Positions 1 through 8,416 of a stretch of DNA of 64,000 nt are shown here, piece by piece. A program made the position numbers and the translations under genes. Position 1 is the first letter of the stretch, and each line of letters starts with the position of its first letter. Source of the stretch: Mycobacterium interjectum (lineage in GTDB: Bacteria; Actinomycetota; Actinomycetes; Mycobacteriales; Mycobacteriaceae); NCBI GenBank assembly GCA_002102225.1, contig LQPB01000090.1:292733-356732 (forward strand). Reading direction: 5' to 3'. The notes below the pieces were generated by a model. It was not told the origin of the DNA. It saw only the letters and a program-made list of their open reading frames with translations, and made no database searches.

Positions 1-662
1 ATCCGGTGCACCAGGGGCCGCATCCGCTGCAGGATCTCACCCTGCTGCTCGGACGCCATTTTCTTCATGGCTTCGAAGGTCTCCGGCAGCAGGCGGGCCT
101 GATAAGTGGTGACGCCCAGGTAGTCGATGCGCCATCCGGTGTCGCCGAGCACCTGCTGGAAATTTTCGGCCGGCACGGCCGTCCACTGCAGGCCGTTGAC
201 GTTGTGGGGGCTGAACTCGAACATGTACAGCCGGGCGCCGGGTGTGGTCGCGCGGTGCAGCGCCTGCGCATACCGCATCTGGGTGGCCCCGTCGTTCAAG
301 AAAACGTGATAGAACGCGCTGTCCACCACCGTGTCGAAGCGGCCCTCGAAACCGTCCAGCCTGGTGGCGTCGGCCACCTGGAAATTGACGCTTACTCCGG
401 CCCGTTCGGCGTTCCGTTTCGCCAGCTCGATGGCGGAGGGGGAATCATCGATCCCGGTGGCCGAATACCCTTGCGCCGCATAGTGAATCGCGTGATAACC
501 GGGGCCGGTGCCCGGGTCCAGCACCTCGCCGCGGATCCCGCCGTAGGCCACCAACTGCTGGACAGCCGGCTGCGGGCCACCGATGTCCCAGGGAATGCGC
601 CCCTCGGTGTGTTCCGCCTCGCCGTACAACGGCTCGAAACCGGCAACGTTGGCGTCCGTCAT
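1..662 (-). CDS. SAM-dependent class I methyltransferase, 3' end cut by window edge
   Basis: The reading frame opens at an ATG (662-660, minus strand) and is still open at base 1, so the C-terminus lies outside the window; about 220 residues are visible. Residues near 47-58 read VLDPGTGPGYHA, a motif I (glycine-rich SAM loop) in which Pro-Gly-Thr replaces the commoner xGxGxG. It is followed by an acidic strand end (GIDDSPSAIELA) and a motif-II/III-like stretch (FDTVVDSAFYHVF). This is the Methyltransf_11/25 fold of small-molecule methyltransferases; the substrate cannot be read from the sequence. By position it matches the Rv0520/Rv0521 methyltransferase fragments of M. tuberculosis (from memory), but here the frame appears intact. 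The product is expected to be cytosolic. Confidence 0.85.
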   Translation of the reverse strand, partial: MTDANVAGFEPLYGEAEHTEGRIPWDIGGPQPAVQQLVAYGGIRGEVLDPGTGPGYHAIHYAAQGYSATGIDDSPSAIELAKRNAERAGVSVNFQVADATRLDGFEGRFDTVVDSAFYHVFLNDGATQMRYAQALHRATTPGARLYMFEFSPHNVNGLQWTAVPAENFQQVLGDTGWRIDYLGVTTYQARLLPETFEAMKKMASEQQGEILQRMRPLVHR

Positions 663-736
663 TGACTCAGCCTAACCAGGAACGCGGTCGTCCACCCGCA
701 AGTCGGCTCAAAGATACAAGTCGCGGTCGCGGACGG

Positions 737-1882
737 CTAGTGCGCGGACGCGATCGCGAACGGCGTCGCCGGTGCCGGTTGCGCCTGGCGGTTGGGACGC
801 TCCCACAACCCTTTTCGCTCGAGCAGCGGCAGCACGCCCTCACCGAACCAGTAGGCCTCCTCCAGGTGCGGATAGCCCGACAGGATGAAGTGACTGATAC
901 CCAGCCGCGAGTACTCGACCAGCCGTTCGGCCACCTCGGCGTGCGAACCGACCAGCGCGGTGCCCGCACCGCCGCGCACCAGGCCCACCCCGGCCCACAG
1001 GTTGGGGCCGACCACGAGCCGGGCGCTGTCGCCGCCGTGCAGCTTCAGCATGCGGCGCTGGCCCTCCGATTCGCTGCGCGCCAGGCTGGCCTGCACCCGC
1101 TCGACGTCGGCGGGGTCGACGGCCGCGAGCAGCCGGTCGGCCTCGGCCCACGCCTGTTCGGAGGTGTCGCGGCTGATCACGTGAATCCGCAAGCCGTACT
1201 GCAGGATCCGCCCCGCATCGGCGGCCAGCCCGCGGACCCAGTCGAGTTTCTTGGCGACGGCGGCCGGCGGCTCGCCCCAGGTGAGGTAGACGTCGGAGTA
1301 GTTGGCCGCGACCGGCCCGGCGGCCGCCGACGAACCGCCGAAGAACACCGCGGGCGTCGGGTCGGGCGGGTTGTTCAGCTGCGCGCCCTCGATGCGGATG
1401 TGGTCTCCGGCGAAGGTCACCGGCTCCCGCGACGTCCACAGCTGGCGCACCACGTGCAGGAACTCGGCGGTGCGGGCGTACCGCGACTCCTTGTCCAGGA
1501 AATCCCCGTAGGCCCGTTGCTCGTGCGGCTCCCCGCCGGTGACGACGTTGAGCAGCAGCCGCCCGCCCGAGTGCCGCTGGAACGTTCCGGCCATCTGCGC
1601 GGCCAGGGTGGGGCTGAGCAAGCCGGGCCGGAACGCGACGAGGAACTTCAGCGTCTCGGTGCCCTCGATCAGCGTCGCCGTCGTCAACCACGCGTCCTCA
1701 CACCACAATCCGGTCGGTGTGAGCACCGCCTCGAAGCCGTTGTCTTCGGCGGCCGCGCAAATCTGGTGCAGGTAGCGCAGACTCGCGGGCCGGTCGCCGT
1801 GCATCGCCGTGCCGTGCCCGCCCGCGACCAGGTTCCGCGAATCCCCGTACGTCGGCAAAAACCAATGAAACGCCAGACTCAT
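737..1882 (-). CDS. ssuD: FMNH2-dependent alkanesulfonate monooxygenase (SsuD-type)
   Basis: A 381-residue protein of the bacterial luciferase superfamily, close in length to E. coli SsuD (381). It would use reduced flavin and oxygen to split C1-sulfonates into sulfite and an aldehyde, supplying sulfur. Near-identical SsuD segments are visible: FWFLPT-like N-terminus (HWFLPTYGD), PTG..CEDAW around residue 61 (the SsuD cysteine), FGGSS, YLTWGEPP, and the mobile-loop segment NLWAGVGLVRGGAGTALVG with its conserved arginine, then LSGYPHLEEAYWFGE. The ATG start is supported by a GGGAGG ribosome site six bases upstream. No transporter (ssuABC) or flavin reductase gene is adjacent, so the reductase partner must be elsewhere. 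Alternative: another sulfonate- or sulfone-specific member of the same subfamily. Confidence 0.9.
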   Translation of the reverse strand: MSLAFHWFLPTYGDSRNLVAGGHGTAMHGDRPASLRYLHQICAAAEDNGFEAVLTPTGLWCEDAWLTTATLIEGTETLKFLVAFRPGLLSPTLAAQMAGTFQRHSGGRLLLNVVTGGEPHEQRAYGDFLDKESRYARTAEFLHVVRQLWTSREPVTFAGDHIRIEGAQLNNPPDPTPAVFFGGSSAAAGPVAANYSDVYLTWGEPPAAVAKKLDWVRGLAADAGRILQYGLRIHVISRDTSEQAWAEADRLLAAVDPADVERVQASLARSESEGQRRMLKLHGGDSARLVVGPNLWAGVGLVRGGAGTALVGSHAEVAERLVEYSRLGISHFILSGYPHLEEAYWFGEGVLPLLERKGLWERPNRQAQPAPATPFAIASAH

Positions 1883-2093
1883 GCACCCTCCCGTGTGGGC
1901 CCCTCATCGACCAAAGCTGCATCGTCCGGGAGATCGGCCGGGCGCGCGAGGGTTGAAACCTTCGAGATTGCATCCGGCCATCGGCGCCGAAAGTCACCTC
2001 TTCGTGACCGACAGATCACGCCAGATCACACAATGCTTCCAATACGGCGTGGCTCGGCAGGTGAGGCGCGCTTCGCACGGCATCATTGCGATC

Positions 2094-2954
2094 ATGCCTG
2101 ACCTGACACGCCGGGCGGTGCTCCGGATGGGTGCCGGTGCCAGCCTGGGAGCCGCTGGCGTGTTCGCCTTAGGCGCCCTGCTGGACCCGGTCACCTCGCA
2201 CGCGGCACCCGCGCCGTTCGAGCCGTCGGCGGCCGGCAGCGCCCTGCCGAACAGGTTGACCGGCTCCTTCGTCTCCGCGGCGCGCGGCGGTGTCAAGACC
2301 AACTGGGTGATCGCCCTGCCGCCGGGGCAGAAGGCCGAAGCCGGGTCGCTGCGCCCGGTCATCGCGCTGCACGGCAAGGACGGCGACGCGAACATGATGC
2401 TCGACTGCGGTGTCGAAAAGGCGCTGGCCCAACTGGTCAAGGAGGGCAAGCCGCCGTTCGCGGTGGTGGGCGTCGACGGCGGCGCCAACAGCTACTGGCA
2501 CCGCAGGGCCTCCGGCGAGGACCCCGGCGCGATGGTGCTCGACGAGCTGTTGCCGCTGCTGTCGTCGATGGGTTTCGACACCACCCGGGTGGGCTTTTTG
2601 GGGTGGTCGATGGGTGGCTACGGGGCGCTGCACCTGGGCGCCAAGCTGGGCCCGTCGCGCACGGCCGGGATCTGCGCGATCAGCCCGGCGCTCTACACCT
2701 CCTTCACGGGCAGCGAGCAGGGGGCGTTCGACAGCTACGACGACTGGGTGCAGAACAGCGTCGTGGGCCTGCCGGCGCTGAACGCGATTCCGCTGCGCGT
2801 GGACTGCGGCACCTTCGACCGCTTCTATTTCGCCACAAGGCAATTCGTCAGCCAACTGAAGACCCCGCCGGCGGGCAGCTTCTCCCTGGGCGGACACGAC
2901 ATTGGCTACTGGCGAACGCAATTGCCCGGCGAGCTGGCCTGGATGGCGACCTAA
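2094..2954 (+). CDS. Tat-exported alpha/beta-hydrolase esterase (Rv0519c-like)
   Basis: 286 residues. The N-terminus carries a twin-arginine signal (RRAVLRMG at residues 6-13, then an Ala/Gly/Leu hydrophobic stretch ending near SHAAPA, residues 35-40), so export by Tat is expected. The hydrolase core shows an HGKDG oxyanion-type loop (about 93-97) and the nucleophile elbow GWSMGG with Ser172. VDCGTFDRF (about residue 245) and GGHDIGYW near the C-terminus could supply the acid and histidine. The overall pattern resembles esterase D / mycolyltransferase-like folds. I chose ATG 2094 because it directly precedes the Tat signal; the frame is open further upstream but lacks a credible start. The stop lies eight bases before the acyltransferase gene at 2963, so the two are probably cotranscribed. 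The substrate is unknown; envelope lipids are plausible. Confidence 0.85.
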   Translation: MPDLTRRAVLRMGAGASLGAAGVFALGALLDPVTSHAAPAPFEPSAAGSALPNRLTGSFVSAARGGVKTNWVIALPPGQKAEAGSLRPVIALHGKDGDANMMLDCGVEKALAQLVKEGKPPFAVVGVDGGANSYWHRRASGEDPGAMVLDELLPLLSSMGFDTTRVGFLGWSMGGYGALHLGAKLGPSRTAGICAISPALYTSFTGSEQGAFDSYDDWVQNSVVGLPALNAIPLRVDCGTFDRFYFATRQFVSQLKTPPAGSFSLGGHDIGYWRTQLPGELAWMAT

Positions 2955-2962
2955 GCACGCAG

Positions 2963-5122
2963 ATGACAGTCCGGCAGGAGGAACTCGCCAGCGGCCCACG
3001 TCGAGTGGAGCGGCGAACTTCCCGGAAGGGATTTCGCCCGGACATCGAGGGCCTGCGCGCGGTCGCGGTCATCGCCGTCGTGCTCTACCACGCGGGCATA
3101 CCGGGCTTCGCCGGCGGCTTCATCGGTGTGGACGTCTTCTTCGTCATCTCCGGCTTCCTCATCACCGGGCTGCTGTGGCGCGAGGCCACCGCCACCAATA
3201 CCGTTCGCCTGGGCCGCTTCTACGGCGCACGGGCCCGGCGTCTGCTGCCGGCCGCGACCACCGTCGGTGTTGTCACCGCCGCCGTCGCGGCCGTCGTGCT
3301 GCCGCCGCTGCAGGCGCGCAGCGTCTTCGTGGACGGCATCGCCAGCGCGCTGTATGTGGGCAATTACCGGTTCGCCACGCAGGGCACCGACTACCTGGCC
3401 GCCGACGCCCCCTCGCCGTTCCAGCACTACTGGTCGCTGGGCGTGGAGGAGCAGTTCTACCTGGTGTGGCCGCTGCTCATCATCGGCACGGCGTGGGTGC
3501 TGGGGCGGCTGCGCCGCGGGGCCACGACGGGGGCCGGGCCGTATGCGGCGGTCCTGGCCGTGGTGGCGGCCGCGTCGCTGGCGGCGGCCATGGTGTGGAC
3601 CCGCACCTCGCCCGCCTGGGCGTTCTTCTCGCTGCCCACCCGGGCCTGGGAGCTGGCGGCCGGTGGCCTGGTGGCCCTGTCGATTCGGCACTGGCGCAAG
3701 CTGCCCCTGCTGCCCGCGGCGATCGTCGGATGGGGTGGCCTGGGGCTGATCGCGCTGACCTGCACCCAGCTGGGCCCCGCCACCCCCTACCCCGGCACCG
3801 CGGCGCTGCTCCCGGTGCTGGGCACCGCGCTCGTGATCGGCGCCGGCACCGTGACCGGCGGCCTCGGCGTCGGCCGCGTGCTGTGCCGGCCCGCGATGCG
3901 GGCGATCGGGCGCGTGTCGTACTCGTGGTACCTGTGGCACTGGCCGGTCCTGCTGCTCATGCCGCAGCTCCTGGGCGAGCCGGCCGGGTTGCCGGCCAGG
4001 CTGAGCGCCACCGCCGTGTCCGGCGGGCTCGCGGTGATCACGTTGCACGTGGTCGAAAATCCCGGCCGGTTCGCGGCGGCGCTGCGCCGATCGGTGAAGG
4101 CCAGCCTCGCCGCGGCCGCCGCCGCCAGCGCCGCCGCGGCGTGCGCATGCGTGCTGCTGCTGGCGATGACCCCGTCGCCCGTCGGCCACGGGGTGGCGGC
4201 CCCGAAGGCCAACATCGTCGCGCTACCCCCGGCGAACCTTCCCGCCGTCAGCATCCAGGAGGCGACGGTCCGCGCGGCCTTCACGCAGGTGCGCGACGCG
4301 GTCGCGGCGTCGGCCGGCCTGCGCGCCGTCCCGTCCAACCTGGACCCGCCGCTGGCCCAGGCGCCGGCCGACAAGGCGCCCGTGTTCGTCAACGGCTGCG
4401 TGCGCTCGTGGCGCGATGTCGGTCAAAGCGAGTGCGCGACGGGCGATGCCGCCTCGCCGACGACGGTGGCCCTGGTCGGCGACTCACACGCCGCCATGTG
4501 GGAACCGGCGTTCCGGCGGGTCGCCGAGCAGCGGCACTGGCGGCTGGAGACGCTGGCCAAGGTGACCTGCCCGCTGCAGGAACTTCGCATCACCAGCCCG
4601 TATCTCGGCCGCGAGTACACCGAATGCGTCCAGTGGCGCGGCCAGATCATGGACCGGCTGAAGGCCGAGCGCCCGCGCCTGGTGGTGCTCGACATGAGCC
4701 GGCGCTACGGGGCGGACTTCGGTTTCACCTCGTACGACCCGGCATGGATCGACACCCTGGGCCGCACCGTCGAACAGCTGCGCGGCACCGGCGCGACCGT
4801 GCTGGTGCTGGGGCCCGCCCCCGATCCCCACGGACCCGCGCCCGCCTGCCTGTCGGGCCACCTCGACGACGCCACCGCGTGCGCGCCCGCCCGCTCGGCC
4901 GCACTCGACGACGCCGGTCTCGGCGCCGAGCGGGCGGCGACCACCGTCGCCGGCGGGCAGTACGCCGATCTGACCGACCTGTTCTGCACCCCCGACCGCT
5001 GCCCGGTGATCGTCGGCAACACCCTGGTTTTCCGGGACGACAACCACATCACGACCCAGTACGCGCAACTGCTGGCGCCCGTCATGGGTGCGCTGACGGA
5101 CCGCGCGCTGGCGGATGGGTGA
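2963..5122 (+). CDS. Integral membrane acyltransferase 3 with C-terminal SGNH domain
   Basis: 719 residues. Residues about 23-400 form an acyltransferase-3 domain: FRPDIEGLRAVAVIAVVLYH carries the conserved Arg and His of the first helix, followed by GGFIGVDVFFVISGFLIT, RFYGARARRLLPA and EEQFYLVWPLL, with about ten hydrophobic segments. The C-terminal part is an extracytoplasmic SGNH hydrolase-like domain: ALVGDSHAAMW is the GDS block and the DDNHITTQYA segment near the end is the DxxH block. This OafA/PatB-like layout transfers acyl groups, often acetyl, across the membrane onto surface glycans or glycolipids. The start is ATG 2963, eight bases after the esterase stop, which suggests a two-gene unit. 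A distinct acyltransferase without the SGNH domain lies at 6202-7470. Confidence 0.88.
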   Translation: MTVRQEELASGPRRVERRTSRKGFRPDIEGLRAVAVIAVVLYHAGIPGFAGGFIGVDVFFVISGFLITGLLWREATATNTVRLGRFYGARARRLLPAATTVGVVTAAVAAVVLPPLQARSVFVDGIASALYVGNYRFATQGTDYLAADAPSPFQHYWSLGVEEQFYLVWPLLIIGTAWVLGRLRRGATTGAGPYAAVLAVVAAASLAAAMVWTRTSPAWAFFSLPTRAWELAAGGLVALSIRHWRKLPLLPAAIVGWGGLGLIALTCTQLGPATPYPGTAALLPVLGTALVIGAGTVTGGLGVGRVLCRPAMRAIGRVSYSWYLWHWPVLLLMPQLLGEPAGLPARLSATAVSGGLAVITLHVVENPGRFAAALRRSVKASLAAAAAASAAAACACVLLLAMTPSPVGHGVAAPKANIVALPPANLPAVSIQEATVRAAFTQVRDAVAASAGLRAVPSNLDPPLAQAPADKAPVFVNGCVRSWRDVGQSECATGDAASPTTVALVGDSHAAMWEPAFRRVAEQRHWRLETLAKVTCPLQELRITSPYLGREYTECVQWRGQIMDRLKAERPRLVVLDMSRRYGADFGFTSYDPAWIDTLGRTVEQLRGTGATVLVLGPAPDPHGPAPACLSGHLDDATACAPARSAALDDAGLGAERAATTVAGGQYADLTDLFCTPDRCPVIVGNTLVFRDDNHITTQYAQLLAPVMGALTDRALADG

Positions 5123-5186
5123 CGCGTAATGAACTTCTCGCCGGAGACGAACGTCATATCAGTGAAAGGTGTTTGGAGGTTTTGAG

Positions 5187-5303
5187 ATGACTCCGCTGCT
5201 GCTGATCTGCATTGCGGCCATCGCGCCCGTCGCGGGCGTTGGCCTGATGCAGTTGCAAACGCGCCTGGAGCAATGGGACTACGAGCGCCACGCGGAAGAC
5301 TAG
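5187..5303 (+). CDS. 38-residue single-pass membrane peptide
   Basis: Translates as 38 residues: a hydrophobic helix from residue 3 to about 21 (Leu/Ile/Ala/Val rich) followed by a charged tail ending QWDYERHAED. A strong ribosome site, GGAGG at 5175-5179, lies seven bases before the ATG, which makes coding very likely despite the size. The gene lies 64 bases after the acyltransferase stop on the same strand and could be the last cistron of that unit. I recall similar tiny membrane proteins with a WDYERHAED-like tail in other mycobacteria, but no function. It is easily missed by automated annotation. Confidence 0.75.
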   Translation: MTPLLLICIAAIAPVAGVGLMQLQTRLEQWDYERHAED

Positions 5304-5306
5304 CCT

Positions 5307-5331
5307 AAAGCCCTTGCGCGCCTGAGGCTTT
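5307..5331. terminator. Weak stem-loop between convergent genes
   Basis: AAAGCC (5307-5312) and GGCTTT (5326-5331) form a six-base-pair stem with a GC-rich loop, in the short gap between the 38-residue peptide gene (ends 5303) and the convergent GDSL gene (ends 5338). A bidirectional terminator is plausible, but the stem is short. Confidence 0.35.
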
Positions 5332-5337
5332 GGCTGG

Positions 5338-6042
5338 TCACCGCGACAGCTGCATGCCGATGAGCGGTGCGATCCTGTCCGCCAAATACTGATGCCCCGC
5401 GTCGTTGGGGTGCACACCGTCCGGGCCGATCAGGTCGGGCCTGTCGACGAACCAGCGGTCGCCGAGCGGGTCGACGAATGCCGCCCCGGCCTCCCGGGCG
5501 GCCGCGTTGAGCACGTCGCGAATCTGCAGGATCGATTCGGGCACGTCGGCGGTCGGCCACGGCGGGCCGATCACCAAAAACCTGGCGGACGGCGCGAACC
5601 GGCGCGCCAGGCTGAAGGCGCCGCGGGCCTTTTCGCCCACCAGCGCGGGATCCACACCCTGGTCGTTGCGCGAGCCGAAGAACACCACCAGCGCGTCGCC
5701 GGGCTTGACGGCCCTGGCGGTCAGATCCTCGAAGATGCTGCCGTGGTCGCCGGGCACGACGTAGCCCGCCCGCCCCTCAGCCGCCACGTCCGCGGCGATC
5801 CGCACGCCCCGCTGGGCAAGCGCGTGCCAGGCCAGCGCGGTCCACGAGTTCGGGCCCAGGCCGCCCTCGTCGGTGCCGGTGGTGTACGAGTCGCCGACGA
5901 CGGCGACGTGGTTGAGGCGCGAATCCACCGTCAGCGGTTCGTAGGCCCGCGCCCGCACCGGGTGCGCCGGGGCCACCAGGACGCCACAGACCGGGCCCAG
6001 CGCCAGGGCGAGGCCGACGATGACCGTGGTCAGACGGCTCAC
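5338..6042 (-). CDS. Exported GDSL/SGNH hydrolase (Rv0518-like)
   Basis: 234 residues from a GTG start. I chose the start because GGGGGAGG (6055-6048) sits five bases upstream and because the protein then begins with a signal peptide: VSRLTTVIVGLALALG, cleavage near ARAYEP about residue 33. Catalytic blocks are intact: block I GDSYT with Ser52, block III GSRND with Asn126, block V DGVHPND with Asp208 and His211. Family members are esterases, lipases or acetylhydrolases acting outside the membrane. Next to two membrane acyltransferases, a role in trimming acyl groups on envelope lipids or glycans is a reasonable guess but not shown. Longer starts up to 6090 exist but skip the ribosome site. 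Confidence 0.85.
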   Translation of the reverse strand: MSRLTTVIVGLALALGPVCGVLVAPAHPVRARAYEPLTVDSRLNHVAVVGDSYTTGTDEGGLGPNSWTALAWHALAQRGVRIAADVAAEGRAGYVVPGDHGSIFEDLTARAVKPGDALVVFFGSRNDQGVDPALVGEKARGAFSLARRFAPSARFLVIGPPWPTADVPESILQIRDVLNAAAREAGAAFVDPLGDRWFVDRPDLIGPDGVHPNDAGHQYLADRIAPLIGMQLSR

Positions 6043-6201
6043 TGGTACCTCCCCCGGAAACTGCATCGTCACGCGCCGCATCCAAGTCAACGGAATCGTA
6101 CGGGGAAACGGCGCGAACTAGCGTCAAATCGCGGCTAGCCGCTCCGGCCATGGTATGCGACCGATCCCGGGCGCCGCACCCGCCGCGCGGCGAGGCGAAC
6201 G

Positions 6202-7470
6202 TCACACCGCGCGGGCCGAAACCGCTTCCAGCCCACCGTCGATCGGGTGCAGCTTGCTGCCCGCCTGCTCGTCGTCCGTGGTCTTCTCGTCGGCGGGTCG
6301 GATGTTGACCATCCGGCGCATCCAGCGGCGGGCGGGCTCCTCGACGAAGTGGTACATCAGGGCCGACAGACCGACGGCGATCGCGAGCAGCCCGAGGATG
6401 TTCCATTTCCACGGGTTGTCCTGCTGCCATGGCGTGAGCTCGAACTGCGTCACCGCCCATCCCCACGACGTGTGCACCAGCTCATGGACCATGTACAGGC
6501 AGAACGAGATCTGCCCGCCGTAAACCATCGCCCGGGTCGACAGCACCCGTGGCAGGCTGCCCACGCCGATGGCCAGGGTTATCACCAGCGGAACGAACAG
6601 CACGTCGACCACCCCGCCGCTGTCGTTCTCAACGATTCCGGATATCGGGTGCGCGTGAAACCAGTACAGGACGCCGACCATGGCGGCCAACAGCAGCAGG
6701 GAGGTGTACCCCGCGACGCGGCGGCCGCGATCGGTCAACCGCAGCCTGCGCACGGCGGCGCAGGCCAGGGCCCCGGCGGTGAACTGCGTGACGATTCGGG
6801 GCAGCCAGCTCCACGGCGTGTAGAAGTGGCCGCTGGTCAGCAGCATGACCACGGGCGGCAACGACGCCGCGAACGCCAGCAACATCAGGCTGCGCGCCCG
6901 CGTCGCCTGCTTCATCCGCAGGATCACCAGCACGAGGACGCCGAACAGCAGGTAGGCGAGCCACTCGGCGCTGATCGACCAGGCCGGGCCGTCCCAGCTG
7001 GAGTCGTCGAAGAACGGCACGAACCACAGCTGCACCAACAGGATCTGGCGCACGTAGCTGACCGCGGTGAGCTGGCCGGCATCGGGCGACGGCACGTGAC
7101 CCACGTGCAGCGTGAAGATCACCCACAGCGCGGCCAGGTGCAGGGTGACCAGGTACACCGGCCACACCCTGGCCAGCCGCAGCCACAGGAAGTGCAGGGT
7201 GGCGCGCGTCGACCACGAGCGGCCCATCCGGTCGAGGTAGTTCCATGTCAACACGAACCCGCTGAGGATGAAGAACAGGTCGACGCCCTGGGCCCCACAG
7301 TTGAGCACCGGCGCGAGGGCGTCGCGGAAGTCGGGCGAAATGTCGCTCACCATCGGCCGGAAGTGAAACAGCACCACCCACACCGCGGCGACGATGCGCA
7401 GTCCCGTCAGGGCCTTGATCTCTCCCCTGATCTCTGCGCCCCGCACGATGCTCTTTCCGTCTGGACTCAC
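6202..7470 (-). CDS. Integral membrane acyltransferase 3 (Rv0517-like)
   Basis: About 422 residues. The N-terminal helix reads ALTGLRIVAAVWVVLFHFRP with the family Arg and His, followed by GVDLFFILSGFVLTW, an Arg-rich loop (FLWLRLARVWPVYL), AWSISAEWLAYLLFG and SFCLYMVHELVH. Ten or so hydrophobic spans fit an O-acyltransferase acting on glycans or lipids. No SGNH domain is attached, but the neighbouring gene at 5338-6042 encodes a free SGNH hydrolase on the same strand, 159 bases downstream. The start is uncertain: GTG 7470 keeps the size near the usual 400-440 residues, an in-frame GTG at 7509 follows a G-run, and the frame is open to 7656. The C-terminus is charged and soluble. Confidence 0.82.
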   Translation of the reverse strand: MSPDGKSIVRGAEIRGEIKALTGLRIVAAVWVVLFHFRPMVSDISPDFRDALAPVLNCGAQGVDLFFILSGFVLTWNYLDRMGRSWSTRATLHFLWLRLARVWPVYLVTLHLAALWVIFTLHVGHVPSPDAGQLTAVSYVRQILLVQLWFVPFFDDSSWDGPAWSISAEWLAYLLFGVLVLVILRMKQATRARSLMLLAFAASLPPVVMLLTSGHFYTPWSWLPRIVTQFTAGALACAAVRRLRLTDRGRRVAGYTSLLLLAAMVGVLYWFHAHPISGIVENDSGGVVDVLFVPLVITLAIGVGSLPRVLSTRAMVYGGQISFCLYMVHELVHTSWGWAVTQFELTPWQQDNPWKWNILGLLAIAVGLSALMYHFVEEPARRWMRRMVNIRPADEKTTDDEQAGSKLHPIDGGLEAVSARAV

Positions 7471-7734
7471 GTTTCGTATCCGACTTGGTCCGGCTGACCG
7501 GGCGATCACAAGCCCCCCGACTGGCAACCGGCAACGACGAAGCCTAGCAGCGAACCCCGCGCCACGGCGTGATGGGCCGTGGCGCGCCCCGGGGACAAAA
7601 CGCCCGCGACGTTGCTTAAACCGGCGCCAAACCCCCCGAAATTGGCTTCTTAGCAAAGAGTTAGAGGCGGCTTTCGGTCTCCTTACTTTTAGCGGGCACC
7701 TTTAGGTAACAGGCTTGAAGGGATTGGGGAGCTC

Positions 7735-8166
7735 ATGACAGTCACCACCGTCGCGACTCGGCACGGTTACGGCACCTTCGATTGTGACGGTGCCCAGATC
7801 CGCGCCCACTGCCGTCACCTGGCGACCGTGGTGACCATCCGGGGCGACATCGACGCCGCCAACATCGACCGGGTCAGCGAATACCTCTGGCGTTTCACCC
7901 TGGGGAGCAACCCGGTGGTGCTCGACCTGAGCGAGGTGGGTCACTTTGCTGCGGCGGGCGTCTCGATGGTGCAGCGGCTCGACGAGGACTGCCGCGCCGC
8001 CGGGGTCGAGTGGACCTTGGTCGCCAGCCCCGCGGTGATGGGGCTGCTGGGCGGCGCCGGCGAGCTTCCGATCGCGCGCTCGGTGCGCGAGGCGCTCCGC
8101 AACCTGGCCGAAGCCATCGTGAGCCGCCGTCAGCTCGTGCTGCCGCTGATCAAGAAGACGGCGTAA
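7735..8166 (+). CDS. oprA: Anti-anti-sigma factor-like STAS protein, OprA (Rv0516c) type
   Basis: 143 residues; ATG start with GGGGAG just upstream. The STAS fold is visible: RGDIDAANIDRVSEYLWRF, VVLDLSEVGHF (61-71), then helix GVSMVQRLDEDC. At the position where classic antagonists have a phosphorylatable Ser/Thr (the D-S-S/T-G motif), this protein has Ala-Ala-Gly (73-75), so the usual SpoIIAA-type switch is absent. The N-terminus is MTVTT: Thr2 is present, and in M. tuberculosis Rv0516c Thr2 is the site phosphorylated by the kinase PknD under osmotic stress (established for that protein; conservation of function here is inference). No sigma or anti-sigma gene is adjacent. Its 3' end overlaps the convergent gene at 8150 by 17 bases. 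Confidence 0.85.
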   Translation: MTVTTVATRHGYGTFDCDGAQIRAHCRHLATVVTIRGDIDAANIDRVSEYLWRFTLGSNPVVLDLSEVGHFAAAGVSMVQRLDEDCRAAGVEWTLVASPAVMGLLGGAGELPIARSVREALRNLAEAIVSRRQLVLPLIKKTA

Positions 8167-8416
8167 CTTTCCGGGCGTCCCGGGTCCGCAACAGCCGGGC
8201 GATTCCGACCACCGCGAGCACCCCGGCGGTCGTCACCAGCACCAGCGTCAGCAACAGCAGCTGAGGGTTGTACACCAGCGACGTGGTGATCGGCTGCCCG
8301 TCGGCGATCGGCGCGACACTCACCGTGTGGCGCGCGTGCACCCAGCTCACGCCCGCGCCCACCAGCGCGGCGCAGGCCAGGATCAGCTTGAGGTACGCCC
8401 GGAACCGGGCCTTCAC
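8150..8416 (-). CDS. Small two-helix membrane protein (Rv0514-like)
   Basis: 88 residues from GTG 8416. There are two transmembrane segments: LKLILACAALVGAGVSWVHA near residue 10 and LLLLTLVLVTTAGVLAVVGI near 60, with a short polar loop between and a basic tail (RLLRTRDARK). The start GTG overlaps the TGA of the upstream gene (shared GTGA, 8413-8416), so translation is probably coupled. It is the last gene of the heme operon reading frame chain (hemB, then 8413-8946, then this). No catalytic motif is visible. The function is unknown; position suggests a membrane role linked to tetrapyrrole synthesis or simply shared transcription. Confidence 0.78.
   Translation of the reverse strand: MKARFRAYLKLILACAALVGAGVSWVHARHTVSVAPIADGQPITTSLVYNPQLLLLTLVLVTTAGVLAVVGIARLLRTRDARKVTPSS

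Noticed and set aside
1881..2093. N-terminal extension of the Tat esterase
   Set aside because: The upstream residues are Arg/Pro-rich and would bury the twin-arginine signal.
6247..7497. Long plus-strand open frame opposite the second acyltransferase
   Set aside because: Its translation is Gln/His/Arg-rich with no recognisable domain; it is the shadow of a GC-rich gene.
7657..7734. SigF-type promoter upstream of the OprA-like gene
   Set aside because: No convincing GGTTT / GGGTA pair at 15-17 base spacing was found.
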